Below, in pieces: positions 18,561 to 27,089 of a stretch of DNA of 64,000 nucleotides (the first letter of the stretch is position 1; every line of letters begins with the position of its first letter). The translations under genes were made by a program, and so were the position numbers. Origin of the DNA: Nisaea nitritireducens (GTDB lineage: Bacteria; Pseudomonadota; Alphaproteobacteria; Thalassobaculales; Thalassobaculaceae); NCBI RefSeq assembly GCF_014904795.1, contig NZ_JACZFS010000030.1, forward strand, positions 19,088 through 83,087, read 5' to 3'. Under the pieces are notes generated by a model that saw only the letters and a list, made by a program, of their open reading frames with translations, did not search any database and was not told where the DNA came from.

Positions 18561-19745
18561 TCAGCCTAAAGATGCATGAGCATCGTCGGTGCCAATTCTC
18601 GTAAATGCTTCTGGAAAATCGCCGGGAATAGCAACAGCCTCAAATCCCGTGAGCCTCTCGCTGATCTGGGCAGCAAGAGCCGGAACCAGCGGGATATAAA
18701 TCGACGCCCCCCGTTGTGCGTCCGACGGAGCTGCGATCGGTCGATCAAAAAACGTACAGCCCACTCGCGAGCGATCTTCGTCCAAATAAAAATCGGCCCT
18801 GCGCTCAAGATTGGATGATGCCCACGCCGCTGAGATGGACGTGCCAAAAATTCCGAACGCGCCGTCACCGCAAGTTTCCATCGATTTCCTGACCGTCCCA
18901 AGCCAGTCCAGCGCGGCACGAAGACCGCAAACAGTCGCACCGGCATCAACAGACGATGCCCGCCAGTTTCCCGCTCCCGGGCGGGCCACAACCGTTATCT
19001 CCCGTTTCAATACATCTACCCGTAAGGCTTCAATGTCGAAGCCAGCGCTTGCAACAACAGACGCAATACTCGCCTGCGTGAAATGACTGCTGTGATCCGC
19101 GATCAACAAGTCAAACGGGTTATGAGGAAAATACGGGACCTGAATAAACAGACGTCCTTTGGTCGGGTGAAGCAGCCTGCGAATGTCGCGAATGACTTTC
19201 GCCGGTGAGGGAATATGTTCGAAAACGTGAACGAGCGTAACGAGATCAAAGTGCTTGTCGATATCTTCGAGACGCTCATAGATCCCGTCGACCGTCTCTA
19301 TCTCGGAAAGAACATTAACGTCTTTGACGTTCGGGTCGTATCCATTGAGCCGCCAACGCGGCAGCTCCTGTGCAAAGGCCTTTAATGTTGATCCCGTTCC
19401 GCATCCGAAATCGAGCAAGAGACCATCGTCGTCCAGTTTCAATGCCCCGCGCATCCAGTCGATCAGGTGGACAGACCTCGATTTTAGACCAGTCTCACCT
19501 GCGATCAGTTGCTCAACGCCAGACCGGGATTGATGGTAGAGCACATAGCTCTCGTAGATTCTGTCCGCTTCCCGGGACCACTCATCCGTAATCGGTTTCT
19601 GTACCAGACCGCATGCGCCACAAACAGCCAACGCGCCGCCTTTGGTCCAGCTGCGGCTATCCGACGTGACCCGGCACCAATCAGAATAACCCTCCACCGT
19701 TTCGAGTCTGGCGGAATCGCAATGGTGACAGGAAACAGAAGTCAT
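18561..19745 (-). CDS. Class I SAM methyltransferase, sugar C-methyltransferase-like
   Basis: A 394-residue three-part methyltransferase. An N-terminal zinc ribbon has Cys6-x2-Cys9 and Cys42-x2-Cys45. The central Rossmann domain has LLDFGCGTGST (110-120), then HVFEHIPSPAKVIRDI. The C-terminal domain (about 290-394, FGIFGTSISAAW) resembles the sugar-binding module of NDP-hexose C-methyltransferases. This order fits C-methylation of a keto-sugar nucleotide. The first ATG with a good AGAAG site is 19745. It is divergent from the fused nucleotidyltransferase-kinase and probably belongs to the same surface-sugar region. Confidence 0.7.
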   Translation of the reverse strand: MTSVSCHHCDSARLETVEGYSDWCRVTSDSRSWTKGGALAVCGACGLVQKPITDEWSREADRIYESYVLYHQSRSGVEQLIAGETGLKSRSVHLIDWMRGALKLDDDGLLLDFGCGTGSTLKAFAQELPRWRLNGYDPNVKDVNVLSEIETVDGIYERLEDIDKHFDLVTLVHVFEHIPSPAKVIRDIRRLLHPTKGRLFIQVPYFPHNPFDLLIADHSSHFTQASIASVVASAGFDIEALRVDVLKREITVVARPGAGNWRASSVDAGATVCGLRAALDWLGTVRKSMETCGDGAFGIFGTSISAAWASSNLERRADFYLDEDRSRVGCTFFDRPIAAPSDAQRGASIYIPLVPALAAQISERLTGFEAVAIPGDFPEAFTRIGTDDAHASLG

Positions 19746-20047
19746 CAAGATTCTTCTTTCTGATAGACGACCGGAAAACGCTGGTTAATCACAAGTTCCC
19801 CAGACGCCAACGCCCTGAGCTCATCCTTCTCAGCGGCACCGGTTTTACCGGGCCGGGCCAAGTGCCCGTCCCTGATATTTCCGGCTTAACAACTCATTGA
19901 AACTGTTTGAATCATAGACTGAAAATTGGCCAACACCATCGCGTCTCTCATGGCTGAGAGTGTAAGTTATACGCGTGAATTGTTTTTCCCGGAAGGCGAT
20001 GAAACTGTGATACGCTTTATGTATCTTTAAATAGTTGAATCAATCGG
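19746..20047. other. Divergent intergenic region
   Basis: About 300 bases between the methyltransferase and the fused kinase gene. It should hold promoters for both. A short hairpin, CGGGC-CAAGT-GCCCG (19854-19868), and an AT-rich block before the plus-strand start (20005-20040) are visible. I see no coding sequence. Confidence 0.5.
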
Positions 20048-21583
20048 ATGCAGGCATCAGCGAGAGATAAGATCAAACCTGTCTCGGAACTCTCTGAGAT
20101 AGCGGAAAAAATTCGATCTTCAGGCAAAAAGATCGCTCATGCCCATGGCACCTTTGATTTGCTGCATATGGGGCATGTCCGGCACCTTGAGCAGGCTCGC
20201 CGGGAAGGCGATGTGCTGATTGTGACCGTGACTGCCGACGAGCATGTTCACAAAGGGCCGGGCCGCCCCGTCTTCACCGATCAACTCCGTGCCGAAATGC
20301 TGGCCGCACTCGAATATGTCAGCTGGGTCGGGGTCAATCACGACGCATCCGCGGAACAGGTGATCAACGCGATCAAGCCGGATGCCTATATCAAGGGCTC
20401 CGACTATGTAGACGCGGAGCAAGACGTCACCGGCAAGATTGTCGATGAACGCAACGCCGTCGAAAGCCATGGCGGCCGAATTGTTTTCACCAACGACATC
20501 ACCTTCAGTTCAAGCGAACTGATCAACCGGCATGTCGATGTCTTCGAGCCCGAGGTCCGGGACTATCTGGATCAGGTCCGGAACCGGGTCGGTCTGCAGC
20601 AATTGCTGGACCTGGTCGACAGCATCAAGGACATGAAGATCCTGATAATCGGCGACACGATCCTGGACGAGTACCAGTACGTCTCGCCCTCGGGTCAGCC
20701 GTCCAAGGAAAACATCATGTCCACCCGGTATCAGGACATCGAGATTTTCGCGGGCGGTGTCATAGCGGCGGCAAACCATGTCGCCAGCTTCTGCAAACAG
20801 GTCGACATCATCACCTGTCTTGGAGAGGACGATCCGCGCGAGAATTTCATCAACAAACAGTCGCGCGAGAATGTGAATATCATTCCCGTCTACCGGCCGA
20901 ATGCTCCAACCACGCGAAAGGTGCGGTTCGTCGACAACAGTTATGTGCGGAAACTCTTCGAGGTCCAGTTTATCGAGGACTCGCCCCTGCCTCCCGAGCC
21001 GATGGCGGATTTGCATGCCAAGATCGCCGAACTCGCTCCGGGGTACGATCTGGTCATGGCGGCCGACTTCGGCCACGGGTTGATCTCCGGCCCCACCGTC
21101 GACCTGATATGCGAGAAAGCGCCATTCCTTGCTGTCAATGCGCAGACCAACAGCGCCAATCGCGGCTATAATCTGATCACCAAATATCCGCGCGCGGATT
21201 ATCTCTGCATCGACTCGCCCGAAGCCAGGCTCGCGGTCGGCGACCGGTTCAGCGATCTCGGTCAGATTGCCGAGGAGATCCTGCCGAGCAAGATCGATTG
21301 CGGTCGCATGATCCTGACCCATGGCCGCCACGGATGCGTCGCCTATGACGCTGGTGGACCGGTAACGCAGATCCCGGCCTTCACCCGCCGGGTAGTGGAC
21401 ACGATGGGGGCGGGCGATGCCTTTTTCTCCATCACATCGCCGTTGGCCAAAGTTGGAACGGATATTGCTAATATCGGTCTGATCGGGAATATCGCCGGTG
21501 CCATCAAGGTTGGTATCGTCGGGCACCGTGACTCGGTCGATAAAATCAGCGTGGTCAAGGCGTTGACCGCGCTTTTGAAGTGA
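20048..21583 (+). CDS. Fused cytidylyltransferase-PfkB kinase (HldE-like, reversed order)
   Basis: A 511-residue two-domain protein. Residues 28-165 form a nucleotidyltransferase with GTFDLLHMGHVRHL (HxGH at 40-43) and the usual KGSDY loop. Residues 198-511 form a PfkB sugar kinase, beginning IIGDTILDEY (200-209), with the catalytic GAGDAF (454-459). Canonical HldE, which makes ADP-glycero-manno-heptose, has kinase first and transferase second, so the order here is swapped. It probably phosphorylates and activates a heptose- or hexose-1-phosphate-type sugar. It opens a collinear operon reaching 28228. The Shine-Dalgarno is weak (ATCGG). Confidence 0.8.
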   Translation: MQASARDKIKPVSELSEIAEKIRSSGKKIAHAHGTFDLLHMGHVRHLEQARREGDVLIVTVTADEHVHKGPGRPVFTDQLRAEMLAALEYVSWVGVNHDASAEQVINAIKPDAYIKGSDYVDAEQDVTGKIVDERNAVESHGGRIVFTNDITFSSSELINRHVDVFEPEVRDYLDQVRNRVGLQQLLDLVDSIKDMKILIIGDTILDEYQYVSPSGQPSKENIMSTRYQDIEIFAGGVIAAANHVASFCKQVDIITCLGEDDPRENFINKQSRENVNIIPVYRPNAPTTRKVRFVDNSYVRKLFEVQFIEDSPLPPEPMADLHAKIAELAPGYDLVMAADFGHGLISGPTVDLICEKAPFLAVNAQTNSANRGYNLITKYPRADYLCIDSPEARLAVGDRFSDLGQIAEEILPSKIDCGRMILTHGRHGCVAYDAGGPVTQIPAFTRRVVDTMGAGDAFFSITSPLAKVGTDIANIGLIGNIAGAIKVGIVGHRDSVDKISVVKALTALLK

Positions 21584-21641
21584 CAGCGCCGCTGCGAGGA
21601 AGAGTTTATCCGCAGGCGAAGGTGGCGCGGACAGGAAGAAT

Positions 21642-22772
21642 ATGCCGGATACGAGCGTGACAGAGACCCCGATCCCCTATGTTGATATAGGCACCCAGTT
21701 CGCCCAGGAACGCGACGATCTGATGCCGATCATTGAGGGAATCCTCGCCAGCGGCATGTATGTAGGCGGGCCGTGGAACGACAAGCTGGAAGTTGCCCTG
21801 GCAGAGCGCTGCGGGACGAAACACGCGGTGGCACTCAATTCCGGGACGGATGCACTCATTCTCTCTCTCGCAGCGCTCGGTATCGGTCACGGCGATGAGG
21901 TGATCACGCCGCCCAACTCCTTTGTTGCCTCGACAGCGGTGATCGCCCATGTCGGCGCTACGCCGGTCTTTGCCGACGTGCTGCCCGACCAGAATATCGA
22001 CCCGGCGGAGATCGAAAAGAAGATCACGCCGAAAACCAAGGCGATCATGCCGGTACATCTGACCGGGCGGGTCGCCGATATGGGGCCGATCCGGAGCATT
22101 GCAGAGCGGCATGGGCTCGCGGTTATCGAAGACGCTGCCCAGTCCATCGGCTCGCTCTATGACGGTAAGCCCAGCGGTGCCCTTGGTGACGCCGGATGCT
22201 TCTCCGCCCATCCTCTGAAAAACCTGAATGCCTGTGGCGATGCCGGTTTCCTGACGACAGATCGTGACGATATCGCGGAATATGCCCGGCTTTATCGCAA
22301 TCACGGGCTGGTGGACCGCAACACGGTTGCGAAGTTTGGCTCCGTCTCGCGCATGGACCAGATCCAGGCGGCGATCCTGCATTACCGGCTCGGTAAAATG
22401 GACAATTTGATCGAACGGCGCCGGAACAATGCGGCGCTCTATCGCGAACTGTTAGACCCCGCCCTAGCCTTCTCACCACCCTGCCGGGATATTGAATTCA
22501 ACAGTTTCCACACCTTTGTCATTCAGGTGGATCACCGCGACGCGTTGCAAGAACACCTTTCCACGCTTGGTATTGGAACGGCGATCCATTATCCGGTGCC
22601 GATCCATCTGCAACCGGCGGCGGCCTATCTTGGGCACAAGGCCGGAGACTTCCCGGTCACCGAGTTGCAGTCAGAACGCATCATTACCCTGCCGATCCAT
22701 CAGAACCTGACCGAAGACGAAATCCACCGGGTGGCAGGCGCAGTGAACGCCTTCCTTGCAGCGGCCGCGTGA
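21642..22772 (+). CDS. DegT/DnrJ/EryC1/StrS-family aminotransferase (first copy)
   Basis: A PLP-dependent sugar aminotransferase of 376 residues. Motifs are NSGTDALILSL (66-76), the VIEDAAQSIG turn (161-170) and the PLP lysine Lys193 in SAHPLKNLNACGD. This family transaminates keto-sugars such as NDP-keto-hexoses and also some non-sugar ketones. It lies 58 bases after the fused kinase and 16 bases before the next gene. It is paralogous to the protein at 27089 (lysine at the same residue number), so one pathway may use two transaminations or two substrates. Confidence 0.87.
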   Translation: MPDTSVTETPIPYVDIGTQFAQERDDLMPIIEGILASGMYVGGPWNDKLEVALAERCGTKHAVALNSGTDALILSLAALGIGHGDEVITPPNSFVASTAVIAHVGATPVFADVLPDQNIDPAEIEKKITPKTKAIMPVHLTGRVADMGPIRSIAERHGLAVIEDAAQSIGSLYDGKPSGALGDAGCFSAHPLKNLNACGDAGFLTTDRDDIAEYARLYRNHGLVDRNTVAKFGSVSRMDQIQAAILHYRLGKMDNLIERRRNNAALYRELLDPALAFSPPCRDIEFNSFHTFVIQVDHRDALQEHLSTLGIGTAIHYPVPIHLQPAAAYLGHKAGDFPVTELQSERIITLPIHQNLTEDEIHRVAGAVNAFLAAAA

Positions 22773-22788
22773 TGCCGGAGAGAGACAG

Positions 22789-23109
22789 ATGAGCGAGCAA
22801 GCCATCAACTACGAACAGCTTGTCGAATCCTACGAGAACCGCCTGCTGAACCAGTTGCGCAGCCACGGTGTGGATCTGGACTTTCTGGAGATGTGGGTCC
22901 CTGACGAAAATCCGGTTTCAAGCATCCTGAACATGGTCGAAGCCGCCGGTGCATTCGGTGTCGAGAGTTTCACCGTCCGGGTCAATCGCGACACCCTGCC
23001 AGCTGGCCGCACCGATGATCTGAAGACCGCACTCGCACCACTCTCCGACATCTCGGTCGAGGACCAGGGGGATCATTGCCTTGTCCATATCAGCAGCATT
23101 ACAGCGTGA
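22789..23109 (+). CDS. Unrecognised 106-residue protein in the sugar/radical-SAM operon
   Basis: I do not recognise this protein. It is acidic, has no signal peptide or membrane segment, and lacks cysteine. It looks like a small alpha/beta domain: two helices (QLVESYENRLLNQL), DLDFLEMWVP, a further helix (SILNMVEAAGAFG) and alternating strands (SFTVRVNRD, DHCLVHIS) at the end. The ATG at 22789 has GGAGAGAGAC just upstream. Tight placement (16 bases after the aminotransferase, seven before the next gene) suggests it is a partner or subunit for a cluster enzyme. Confidence 0.7.
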   Translation: MSEQAINYEQLVESYENRLLNQLRSHGVDLDFLEMWVPDENPVSSILNMVEAAGAFGVESFTVRVNRDTLPAGRTDDLKTALAPLSDISVEDQGDHCLVHISSITA

Positions 23110-23116
23110 GACGCCA

Positions 23117-23857
23117 GTGAACAGCCGCGCGGACATTCCCGAGGCTTTTGCCGGGCGCATCACGGACCGGCTCGGCCATCTTGTGCATGCCGCCTCCGCG
23201 CCGGTTCCAGACACCGCAAAGATTGCAGTGGACGCGGACGGGATGAGCCTGACGTTAACCCTCGACAACGCCACTGAGACCGTTGTGGACGCTCATTTCA
23301 GCGCCCCTCCAGAAGCGGCCGAAAGCGCCGTCCTGGATCTGTTATGCGCCCATGCCATAGGCGCCCCGGTGCGCGAGGTTGTGGAGCATGGACTGGTCTT
23401 CGCTCTCCACGCGCTCCACGATCCAAACGTCCCCTCTCCGGTCGCGGGCATCCTGACGCCGCGCAATGCCGGGGCCTGCTTTGCCATTCCGTTACGTCTT
23501 GTTGCTGCCGTCAGGCGCGAGGCCGAGGCCCGGTTCGGCCGTCACAAAGACACGAATTTCTTCGACCGGCCCTACAGTGAAGCCTGGCAAAAACTCGACA
23601 AGACGGGAAAGCGCGATCTTGTCCTGCCCCATATCGCGCGCTTCAAGGCGGACAACGGACTTTCGGACGGCTCCTTTGAATTGGTCGAAATCGACCAATA
23701 TGATCGTTTGTTCCTCGCTTTCACCGACGAGGTTCCCGCCTGGGACAAACCCGTGCTGCTGATGAGACTTGAGCGCTGGCTGCGGGAGCAGACCGGCGAG
23801 CGTATCGAACTCTTCACCGAGGTGGTGAAGGACGCGAACCGTATCCGGCGTCTCTAG
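23117..23857 (+). CDS. Unrecognised 246-residue protein in the sugar/radical-SAM operon
   Basis: No family was recognised with confidence. From the GTG at 23117 (eight bases past the previous stop) it gives 246 residues. The N-terminal half has beta-rich and helical segments with EHGLVFALHALHDP and the GILTPRNAGACFAIPLRL motif. The C-terminal half is charged, with HKDTNFFDRPYSEAWQKLD and a closing helical segment ending KDANRIRRL. There is one cysteine in the LDLLCAHAIG segment and one in NAGACF. No transmembrane helices are seen. It directly precedes the radical SAM gene (32 bases), so an accessory role for that enzyme is reasonable but unproved. Confidence 0.7.
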   Translation: MNSRADIPEAFAGRITDRLGHLVHAASAPVPDTAKIAVDADGMSLTLTLDNATETVVDAHFSAPPEAAESAVLDLLCAHAIGAPVREVVEHGLVFALHALHDPNVPSPVAGILTPRNAGACFAIPLRLVAAVRREAEARFGRHKDTNFFDRPYSEAWQKLDKTGKRDLVLPHIARFKADNGLSDGSFELVEIDQYDRLFLAFTDEVPAWDKPVLLMRLERWLREQTGERIELFTEVVKDANRIRRL

Positions 23858-23889
23858 AAACCGGGACCAACAGTCCAAGGAACGAAGCC

Positions 23890-25011
23890 ATGACCGGAAT
23901 GACTGATCACGTCGAGCTGATCCTGGACGGCACCAAGATCGCCTGGCATCAGGACCGTATCGACGCCTGGGAGCGCGGTGAGCGGATCGCACCGATCACC
24001 ATCGACATGTCGCTGACCCGCGCCTGCAATTTCGCCTGCCACTTCTGCTACGCAATGCTGCAGGAAAACGAGCGCAAGGTGATCGACAAGAAGGCGATCT
24101 TCGAGTTTCTCGAGGACTGCGCGGAGATCGGCGTCAAAGGCATCAGCCTGGTCTCCGATGGTGAGAGCACGATTTCGCCTGTCTTCGTCGACGCCTGCAA
24201 ATACGGGCACGAGCTTGGTCTCTCCATGGCCGTCGGTACCAACGGCTTCGTGCTCAACCGGCGCAAGCTGGAAGAAGTGCTCCCGTCTCTGACCTATCTC
24301 CGCGTCAACATCTCGGCTGGTGAGCGTAAACGCTATGCCGAGATCATGGGCGTGAAGGAACACTGGTTCGACCGGGTCGCGGAAAACATCAAGGCCATGG
24401 GCGAGATCAAGCGCGAGCAGAATCTCGATGTGACCATCGGCATGCAGATGGTGCTGATGCCCGAATATCATGACCAGATCATGCCCTTGGCACAGCTTGG
24501 CAAGGAGCTGCGGCCGGACTATCTGGTGATCAAGCATTGCAGCGACGACGAGGACGGCTCCCTCGGGGTTGATTACAGCGGCTATGCGGACCTCTACGAA
24601 ACCCTGCACGCGGCCGAAGCGCTGTCCGACGACAGCTACCAGGTAACGGTCAAGTGGTCGAAAATCGATACCGAAGGCACGCGTAGCTACCAGCGCTGTT
24701 ACGGCGCGCCCTTCATGCTGCAGATGTCCGGCTCCGGCCTGGTCGCACCCTGCGGCATGCTGTTCAACGAGCGCTACAAGAAATTCCACATCGGCAACAT
24801 CACCGAGGAACGGTTCCGCGACATCTTCTACAGCGACCGCTACTGGGAAGTGATGAACTACCTCGCCAGCCCGGACTTCAACGCCCAGAAAATGTGCGGC
24901 AGCCTGTGCCTGCAGCATAAGGTCAACGAATTCCTCGACGGCTACCAGAAGGGCGACTTCGAATTGCCGGAAATGAAGGGCGAACAGCCCATGCATATCA
25001 ACTTCATCTGA
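23890..25011 (+). CDS. Radical SAM protein with SPASM-like C-terminal cysteines
   Basis: Radical SAM enzyme of 373 residues. The [4Fe-4S]-SAM motif is RACNFACHFCYAM (Cys46, Cys50, Cys53; C-x3-C-x2-C), and the GE-like motif is SDGES (89-93). Four C-terminal cysteines, Cys270 (QRCYGAPF), Cys288 (VAPCGML), Cys336 and Cys340 (MCGSLC), are spaced like a SPASM/twitch auxiliary cluster. SPASM enzymes modify peptides, or sugars as in BtrN-type dehydrogenases. Its position between two aminotransferases and a TPP-dependent E1 pair favours a sugar or cyclitol dehydrogenation or rearrangement. The start has AAGGAA at good spacing. Confidence 0.85.
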   Translation: MTGMTDHVELILDGTKIAWHQDRIDAWERGERIAPITIDMSLTRACNFACHFCYAMLQENERKVIDKKAIFEFLEDCAEIGVKGISLVSDGESTISPVFVDACKYGHELGLSMAVGTNGFVLNRRKLEEVLPSLTYLRVNISAGERKRYAEIMGVKEHWFDRVAENIKAMGEIKREQNLDVTIGMQMVLMPEYHDQIMPLAQLGKELRPDYLVIKHCSDDEDGSLGVDYSGYADLYETLHAAEALSDDSYQVTVKWSKIDTEGTRSYQRCYGAPFMLQMSGSGLVAPCGMLFNERYKKFHIGNITEERFRDIFYSDRYWEVMNYLASPDFNAQKMCGSLCLQHKVNEFLDGYQKGDFELPEMKGEQPMHINFI

Positions 25012-25027
25012 CGCCGGAGCTGGAAAA

Positions 25028-25996
25028 ATGGCCGACGCCGGGAACGACTACAGGCTGCGCTGCCTGAAACAGATGCTGCGCATTCGTCTGGTCGAGGAGA
25101 CCATTGCGGAACGCTACGCCGAGCAGGAAATGCGCTGCCCGGTGCATCTCTCCATCGGCCAGGAAGCGTCAGCCGTCGGCGTCTGCGATGCCCTCATGTC
25201 CGACGACCGGCTCTTCAGCAGTCACCGGTCCCATGCCCATTATCTTGCCAAGGGTGGAAACCTGAAGGCGATGATGGCGGAGATCTACGGTAAGCGGGAC
25301 GGCTGCATCGGCGGCCGTGGCGGCTCCATGCACCTGATGGACCCGGATGCCGGCATGATGGCCAGCATCCCGATCGTCGCCAGCTCGATCCCTTTGGCGA
25401 CAGGCACCGCACTGTCAGACAAGTTCGATAACAACGGGAAGGTCACCGTCTCCTTCCTCGGCGATGCCTGCCTTGAGGAAGGCGTGTTCCACGAATCCGC
25501 CAACTTCGCCAAGCTTCGCGGACTGCCTATTGTCTATGTCTGCGAGAACAATCTCTATTCGGTCTATACCAACCTCGCCGACCGCCAGCCGGACCGACCT
25601 CTGACAGACATTCCGGCCGCTCACGGCATCGAGCACCGGCATGTCGACGGCAACGACCTTGAGGCTGTCCGCGAGGCCGCACTCTGGGCCGTCGAGACCG
25701 CGCGCTCCGGGAACCCGACATTCCTGCAACTCAACACCTACCGGTGGCGCGAGCATTGCGGGCCGAACTACGACAATCATATCGGCTACCGGACCGAAGA
25801 AGAGTTCCAGGCCTGGCGCGTCCAGGACCCTCTCGAACGCTATCGTAAAATGCTCGAAGAAAGTGGAACGCTCGGCGCGGCCAGCTTCGCAGGTCTCGAA
25901 AAAGACATTCAGGCCGAAGTGAGCAGCGCGTTTGCTTTTGCCATCGACTCCCCGCTGCCGGAACCGACCGAGGCCCTCGCCCATGTCTATGCCTGA
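25028..25996 (+). CDS. TPP-dependent dehydrogenase E1, alpha subunit
   Basis: A 322-residue E1-alpha protein of the 2-oxoacid/acetoin dehydrogenase type. The TPP-Mg motif runs from GDA (145-147) to ENN (173-175), with SIGQEASAVG (42-51) and SSHRSHAHYLAKGG (64-77) at the active-site entrance. It is followed by an overlapping beta subunit, but no E2 lipoyl transferase or E3 occurs in the window. In such a setting the pair may act alone, as a decarboxylase or ketol transferase on a sugar-derived keto acid, rather than in an acyl-CoA-forming complex. It starts 17 bases after the radical SAM gene. Confidence 0.87.
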   Translation: MADAGNDYRLRCLKQMLRIRLVEETIAERYAEQEMRCPVHLSIGQEASAVGVCDALMSDDRLFSSHRSHAHYLAKGGNLKAMMAEIYGKRDGCIGGRGGSMHLMDPDAGMMASIPIVASSIPLATGTALSDKFDNNGKVTVSFLGDACLEEGVFHESANFAKLRGLPIVYVCENNLYSVYTNLADRQPDRPLTDIPAAHGIEHRHVDGNDLEAVREAALWAVETARSGNPTFLQLNTYRWREHCGPNYDNHIGYRTEEEFQAWRVQDPLERYRKMLEESGTLGAASFAGLEKDIQAEVSSAFAFAIDSPLPEPTEALAHVYA

Positions 25997-27089
25997 AACA
26001 ACCAGTGCACCGGATGCGCCGGTGATCAATATGGGCACCGCCATCCGTGACGGCCTGCTTGAAGCGGCACGGCGCGATCCGTCGGTCATCTTCTTCGGCG
26101 AAGGGGTCGAGGACCCGGCCGCCCTGTTCGGCACCCTGAAGGATATCGGCAAACATATAGGCCACGACCGGATGATCGAGATGCCGATCGCCGAGAATGG
26201 CCTGATCGGCATTGCCATCGGCGCCGCCATGGCAGGCAAGCGCCCGGTGGTCAGCCTGCAGCGCGTCGAATTTGCCCTGCTGGCACTTGAGCAGATCCTG
26301 AATAACGCGGCCAAGACCCATTATGTCAGCAACGGCCGCCACAATGTGCCGCTCGTCCTGCGCATGATTGTCGGGCGCGGCTGGGGGCAGGGCCCGGAAC
26401 ATTCGCAGAGCATGGAAGCGATCTTCGCCCATGTGCCCGGTCTGAAAGTCATCATGCCGGCCTTCGCCGAAGACGCGAAAGGCATGATCGCCGCCGCCGT
26501 CGAAGATGCCAATCCGGTGGTCGTGATCGAGCATCGCTGGTCGCATTATACGACAAGCCCGGTCGCGGAAGGCTATGTCCACCGTCCGCTCGACGGCCCG
26601 CGCACCGTGCGCGAGGGCGACGGTCTGACCATCGTTGCCACCTCCTACATGACGCTGGAAGCCGTCCGCGCCGCCGACAAGCTGGCGGAGGCCGGACACC
26701 CGGTCGAAGTGCTCGACCTGCGGGTGATCCGGCCGCTCAATCTCGATCCGATCGTCGAAAGCGTGGCCCGCACCGGGCGGCTGCTGACCGTCGATACCGG
26801 GTTCCGGATGTTCGGCATCGGCGCAGAAATCGTGTCCGAGGTGACAAGCCGCTGTTTCGATCTGCTTGACGCCGCCCCGGTCCGTCTCGGCCTGCCGGAC
26901 CATCCAACGCCAAGCTCGCGCGGGCTGGTCAAGGGCTTCTACCCGGATGCCGCCCGCATCGCCCGTACAGCGGCCGAAATGATGGGCCTGGGTGATGCCG
27001 AGATAAACGCCATCGAGCAAGATATCCTGACAGACCGCAAGGACCTCCCACTCGACGTACCCGATCCTTTCTTCAAAGGCCCGTTCTGA
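25983..27089 (+). CDS. TPP-dependent dehydrogenase/transketolase-like E1, beta subunit
   Basis: Beta subunit partner, about 368 residues. Motifs include FFGEGVEDPAALFGT, EMPIAENGLIGIAIGAAM, the pyrimidine-domain RVEFALLALEQILN and the C-terminal VEVLDLRVIRPLN. The frame is open upstream, but ATG at 25983 (with GAGG nine bases before) lies inside the last codons of the alpha gene, the usual overlap; ATG 25989 is also possible. The stop overlaps the next gene start (TGATG). It forms the alpha2beta2 enzyme with the preceding product. Confidence 0.87.
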   Translation: MSMPETTSAPDAPVINMGTAIRDGLLEAARRDPSVIFFGEGVEDPAALFGTLKDIGKHIGHDRMIEMPIAENGLIGIAIGAAMAGKRPVVSLQRVEFALLALEQILNNAAKTHYVSNGRHNVPLVLRMIVGRGWGQGPEHSQSMEAIFAHVPGLKVIMPAFAEDAKGMIAAAVEDANPVVVIEHRWSHYTTSPVAEGYVHRPLDGPRTVREGDGLTIVATSYMTLEAVRAADKLAEAGHPVEVLDLRVIRPLNLDPIVESVARTGRLLTVDTGFRMFGIGAEIVSEVTSRCFDLLDAAPVRLGLPDHPTPSSRGLVKGFYPDAARIARTAAEMMGLGDAEINAIEQDILTDRKDLPLDVPDPFFKGPF

